Shown piece by piece: positions 61,777-64,000 of a DNA stretch of 64,000 bases. Origin of the DNA: an uncultured Lachnospiraceae bacterium (GTDB lineage Bacteria > Bacillota > Clostridia > Lachnospirales > Lachnospiraceae); contig CAJUGJ010000008.1 in NCBI GenBank assembly GCA_910586015.1, positions 62,001 to 126,000 on the forward strand, written 5' to 3'. The stretch's first letter is position 1. Every line of letters begins with the position of its first letter. Both the position numbers and the translations under genes were made by a program. Under the pieces are notes generated by a model that saw only the letters and a program-made list of their open reading frames with translations, ran no database searches and was not told where the DNA came from.

Positions 61777-62625
61777 TCACCTGCCTTTTTCTTGTTGTGA
61801 CAAAGAAGATCGCTGTTTTTTGACAGCTTCATACTTTTGCCAAACCCCAGAATATAAAATATTCCGTAAGATTGACGCATAATTTAAAATAGGGAGTTGC
61901 TCAAATAGACGAGAACATTCTGCCATCATCATAGTCAACATGGTTTGACAAAAAGGTTCGAATTGAGAAGTTTTAAAAAGGGACAGCAAAGGATTAAAAG
62001 CCCCTTTTTTTTGATCTTGTTCAATATCTTCATAGGCATCTAAGAGATAGACAAATTTTCCAAGATAATAACCAATATTTCGTAAACTTTCTTCCCATTC
62101 ATCAGTATGATAAGCGAAAATTTCTGCCATTAAAGTTCCAAAGCATCCAGAGAGCAGATCGAGATTCGTTTCTTTCTTTTTTTCATAATCGGCAATATGA
62201 GAAAGAGCATCTTTGATGACAGAAACTTTTTTTGGATAATGTGTCTGAATTTGATGAAAATGTCTTTTCAGTAATTGTCCCGCTGCACGTTTTTTTAAAT
62301 TATGTTCATCCATCCAATCATCTTTACATTTATAATAACTAAGAATAATATTCATATCTGCAACATAAGCAGTAAATTCATTTGTTAAGACAGGATGTTT
62401 GTGTATTGGATGAATAAGACACCGACAGCGACTTGTCACTTCTTTTGGTTCATATAGTCCAGTAAATAGCAACAGTAAAAAAGTCATATCATAAGTTAGA
62501 GTAGCTTGACCGATTCTTCCATATCTTTTTTTTAACTCTTCACATAATCCGCAGTAATATGCCTGATAAAGATCAAATTCCCGAAATTTTAATTCTGCTT
62601 TATTAATTGTAATATAACCAAACAT
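61777..62625 (-). CDS. DUF5685 family protein
   Basis: A 282-residue protein. The start at 62625 (MFGYITINKAELKFREFD) gives the usual family N-terminus; a longer frame from 62712 overlaps the preceding gene without a clear ribosome site. Landmarks are YYCGLCEELKKRYG, RCLIHPIHKHPVLTNE and FVYLLDAYEDIEQDQKKG, with several conserved Cys and His that could bind metal. It is mostly helical with no catalytic assignment. Its neighbours are a zinc-ribbon membrane protein and a J-domain protein in the same operon. Confidence 0.82.
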   Translation of the reverse strand: MFGYITINKAELKFREFDLYQAYYCGLCEELKKRYGRIGQATLTYDMTFLLLLFTGLYEPKEVTSRCRCLIHPIHKHPVLTNEFTAYVADMNIILSYYKCKDDWMDEHNLKKRAAGQLLKRHFHQIQTHYPKKVSVIKDALSHIADYEKKKETNLDLLSGCFGTLMAEIFAYHTDEWEESLRNIGYYLGKFVYLLDAYEDIEQDQKKGAFNPLLSLFKTSQFEPFCQTMLTMMMAECSRLFEQLPILNYASILRNILYSGVWQKYEAVKKQRSSLSQQEKGR

Positions 62626-62647
62626 ATAGACTGTAAACCTCATTCCT

Positions 62648-63049
62648 TCAGCTTTTCCGAATAAATTTGGTATGACATTTCGGACAGCTAATCTCAATCT
62701 TACCACGTCCACGTGGAATACGGATTTTTTGTTTACAGGAAGGACAAGTATAGATATGATGTGTTTTCCGTTGACTCATCAAAGAAGCTTCCCGTTGAAA
62801 GGTTGTTCTGATCTTATTTGTAAGTTGTAAAAATTTTTGGTTTTCTGCAAATCGTTTTTGCGTATTTTTAGAAAACATACGAACATAGCAATAAATTACA
62901 GATAAAACTCCCAATAGGTTTAAAAAGGGCAATCGAAATAAGATAGAAACAAGCAATAAAATTAATCCAAATGTGGTAAGAAATCGAGAAAATGAATCGA
63001 TACCATAACGACCCTGCATAAAACGAAGAAATTTATCTTTTAGATTCAT
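62648..63049 (-). CDS. zinc-ribbon membrane protein
   Basis: A 133-residue protein. The start at 63049 (MNLKDKFLRFMQGRYG) has GGAG six nt upstream; longer starts to 63082 lack this. Two hydrophobic helices (about 25-42 and 44-60) are followed by a basic stretch and a C-terminal zinc ribbon (CPSC...CPKC). The gene leads an operon with the DUF5685 and J-domain genes. Function unknown. Confidence 0.78.
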   Translation of the reverse strand: MNLKDKFLRFMQGRYGIDSFSRFLTTFGLILLLVSILFRLPFLNLLGVLSVIYCYVRMFSKNTQKRFAENQKFLQLTNKIRTTFQREASLMSQRKTHHIYTCPSCKQKIRIPRGRGKIEISCPKCHTKFIRKS

Positions 63050-63235
63050 AAAAAACTCCATTCCATAAAAAAATAGTTTCATGTCATATTTTAGAAACGA
63101 TATGTATATAGTACACGGTAATCTACAGAAATGTCAATATTACATTCCTAAAGAAAATGTTAAAAAATTTGAAAGTATAAATTATGAACGAACTGTGAAT
63201 GAAATATGAATTTTTGTATGAATAAAAAATTCCTG

Positions 63236-63264
63236 TTGATTTTTTAAAAAGAAGGGTGTAGAAT
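63236..63264 (+). promoter_or_regulatory. sigma-A promoter upstream of the PLC-like gene
   Basis: TTGATT (63236-63241), a 17-nt spacer, then TAGAAT (63259-63264). The predicted transcript starts near 63271 and has a leader of about 100 nt. The rest of the 322-nt gap (63050-63235) is AT-rich, with nothing that I recognise. Confidence 0.6.
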
Positions 63265-63311
63265 CAAATTTGTAAATGAGAATCTATTTCAATATGATTG
63301 ATTATAGTAAG

Positions 63312-63366
63312 GAGTTACCACAGACGGGATACTCCTTATTACTGCGAGTGGGTTCATAAGGAGGAT
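63312..63366 (+). promoter_or_regulatory. structured leader that could control translation
   Basis: AAGGAGT pairs with ACTCCTT around a 15-nt loop. The 3' arm, read as ACTCCTTAT, can instead pair with ATAAGGAG, which contains the ribosome site of the next gene. These pairings exclude each other. No known riboswitch class was recognised. Confidence 0.45.
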
Positions 63367-63371
63367 GTAAA

Positions 63372-63968
63372 TTGAGAAAGAAATCGCATATTTCATTGGC
63401 GAAATATCTAATGAGCAACTTGGAGGAAGATGACCTAATTTTGCATAAAAAAGCATTTATGTTTGGAAGTATCCTACCAGACTGTATGCCTTCTTTTTTA
63501 ACTAGAAAGCATAATATAGAAGAAACATTTTCGATATTAGAAAAAGAATTATATAAAGTAACCGAAAAGTTTGATATAGAAAAGGGAATTAATACTTATT
63601 TTTGTAGACACTTAGGAGTAATTACTCATTATATTGCAGATTATTTTACATTTCCTCATAATGCAGAATTTACAGGAACATTACGAGAACATTGCAATTA
63701 TGAAGAAGAATTGAAACATACGTTTCGTGCCTATGTCAATAGTGAAGAGGCAAAAAGATTTCGTAATGAAAACAAAACTTTTCAGACAGTAGAAGAAATT
63801 TGCGAGTTCATTAAACGGATGCACGAATGTTATTTGCAGACAGTACGTGCAGTGAAAGCAGATTGTAGATATATTGTGGAATTATGTTATCGTGTGGCAG
63901 AGGCAATTTTACAGATTTTAGAGTTTCGTTCAGAAGAAAAACAAATACAACCGCTTTTACAGGGATAG
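63372..63968 (+). CDS. zinc-dependent phospholipase C-like family protein
   Basis: A 198-residue protein starting at TTG 63372 with GGAGG seven nt upstream; the nearby ATG is followed at once by a stop. No signal peptide is seen. It fits the family annotated as zinc-dependent phospholipase C-like: SHISLAKYLMSN, FGSILPDCMPSF, FCRHLGVITHYIADYFTFPHN and REHCNYEEELKHTF, with His and Asp residues placed as metal ligands. Secreted PLCs have signal peptides; this cytoplasmic form may have another substrate. Confidence 0.82.
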   Translation: MRKKSHISLAKYLMSNLEEDDLILHKKAFMFGSILPDCMPSFLTRKHNIEETFSILEKELYKVTEKFDIEKGINTYFCRHLGVITHYIADYFTFPHNAEFTGTLREHCNYEEELKHTFRAYVNSEEAKRFRNENKTFQTVEEICEFIKRMHECYLQTVRAVKADCRYIVELCYRVAEAILQILEFRSEEKQIQPLLQG

Positions 63969-64000
63969 AAAAAAACTCCGAAAAGACATGATATGACTTT

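Noticed and set aside
63312..63366. Mini-ykkC (guanidine-II) riboswitch
   Set aside because: GACGGGA is present, but the two small hairpins with ACGR loops required by that class are not.
1..64000. CRISPR arrays, tRNA/rRNA genes, insertion sequences, phage genes
   Set aside because: No spaced direct repeats, no cloverleaf-like tRNA sequence, and no transposase, integrase or phage structural reading frames were seen.

Overview
The window is about 64 kb of AT-rich DNA with no rRNA, tRNA, phage, insertion sequence or CRISPR array that I can see. Strong AGGAGG-type ribosome sites, frequent TTG/GTG starts, sigma-A promoters of the TTGACA-N17-TATAAT kind, a spoVA operon, clostridial-type fab/acc genes, DUF4250 and DUF5685 proteins and a diphosphate-type phosphofructokinase point to an anaerobic spore-forming Firmicute. 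Lachnospiraceae is the most likely family (inference; no species is claimed). The gene content looks chromosomal.

Layout. 1-971: truncated zinc-ribbon membrane protein. 1205-6310: two related ABC half-transporters with zinc ribbons flanking a DUF1854 protein. 6459-10394: tripartite hybrid histidine kinase and a two-domain response regulator. 10552-15555: oligopeptide ABC importer with a fused two-NBD ATPase. 15855-17280: CheX-like fusion protein and CheY, behind a candidate sigma-D promoter. 17773-21036: a small membrane ORF and spoVAA-AB-AC-AD-AE behind a near-consensus sigma-G promoter. 21132-29773: cell-envelope and miscellaneous genes (PBP1A, YigZ, VanZ-like, DUF4250, SEC-C, XRE regulator, sensorless kinase, DUF4015 glycosidase-like protein). 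29808-30748: ECF-like sigma factor and a short putative anti-sigma. 30796-38188: acpP-fabD-fabG-fabF-accB-fabZ-accC-accD-accA, the malonyl-CoA and elongation machinery. 38253-44987: AraC regulator, PPi-type PFK, Csp-like subtilase, a ParB/Srx-like plus BMP fusion and a phosphoesterase. 45025-55463: a fructan/sucrose locus with LacI regulator, two permeases, solute-binding lipoprotein, cytoplasmic GH32, fructokinase and a surface GH32 lipoprotein, followed by a convergent GH43-like enzyme. 56601-59689: Fur-box-preceded feoA-feoA-feoB plus a Cys-rich FeoB partner. 59729-63968: CNNM/CBS protein, J-domain protein, DUF5685, zinc-ribbon membrane protein, and a phospholipase-C-like protein behind a structured leader.

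How parts work together. In the fructan locus the surface GH32 would release fructose or fructo-oligosaccharides, the ABC proteins import them, the cytoplasmic GH32 hydrolyses them and the kinase phosphorylates fructose. The adjacent LacI protein probably controls this through paired operators in the 46608-46958 region. The fab/acc cluster lacks an enoyl-ACP reductase and FabH in this window.

The least explained signals are: the ParB-like/BMP fusion protein; the twin zinc-ribbon ABC transporter with DUF1854; a promoter-driven hairpin and overlapping micro-ORF leader at 25804-26098; the leader at 63236-63371 whose 3' arm can pair either with an upstream arm or with the ribosome site; and a GH32 lipoprotein with Glu at the expected nucleophile position.
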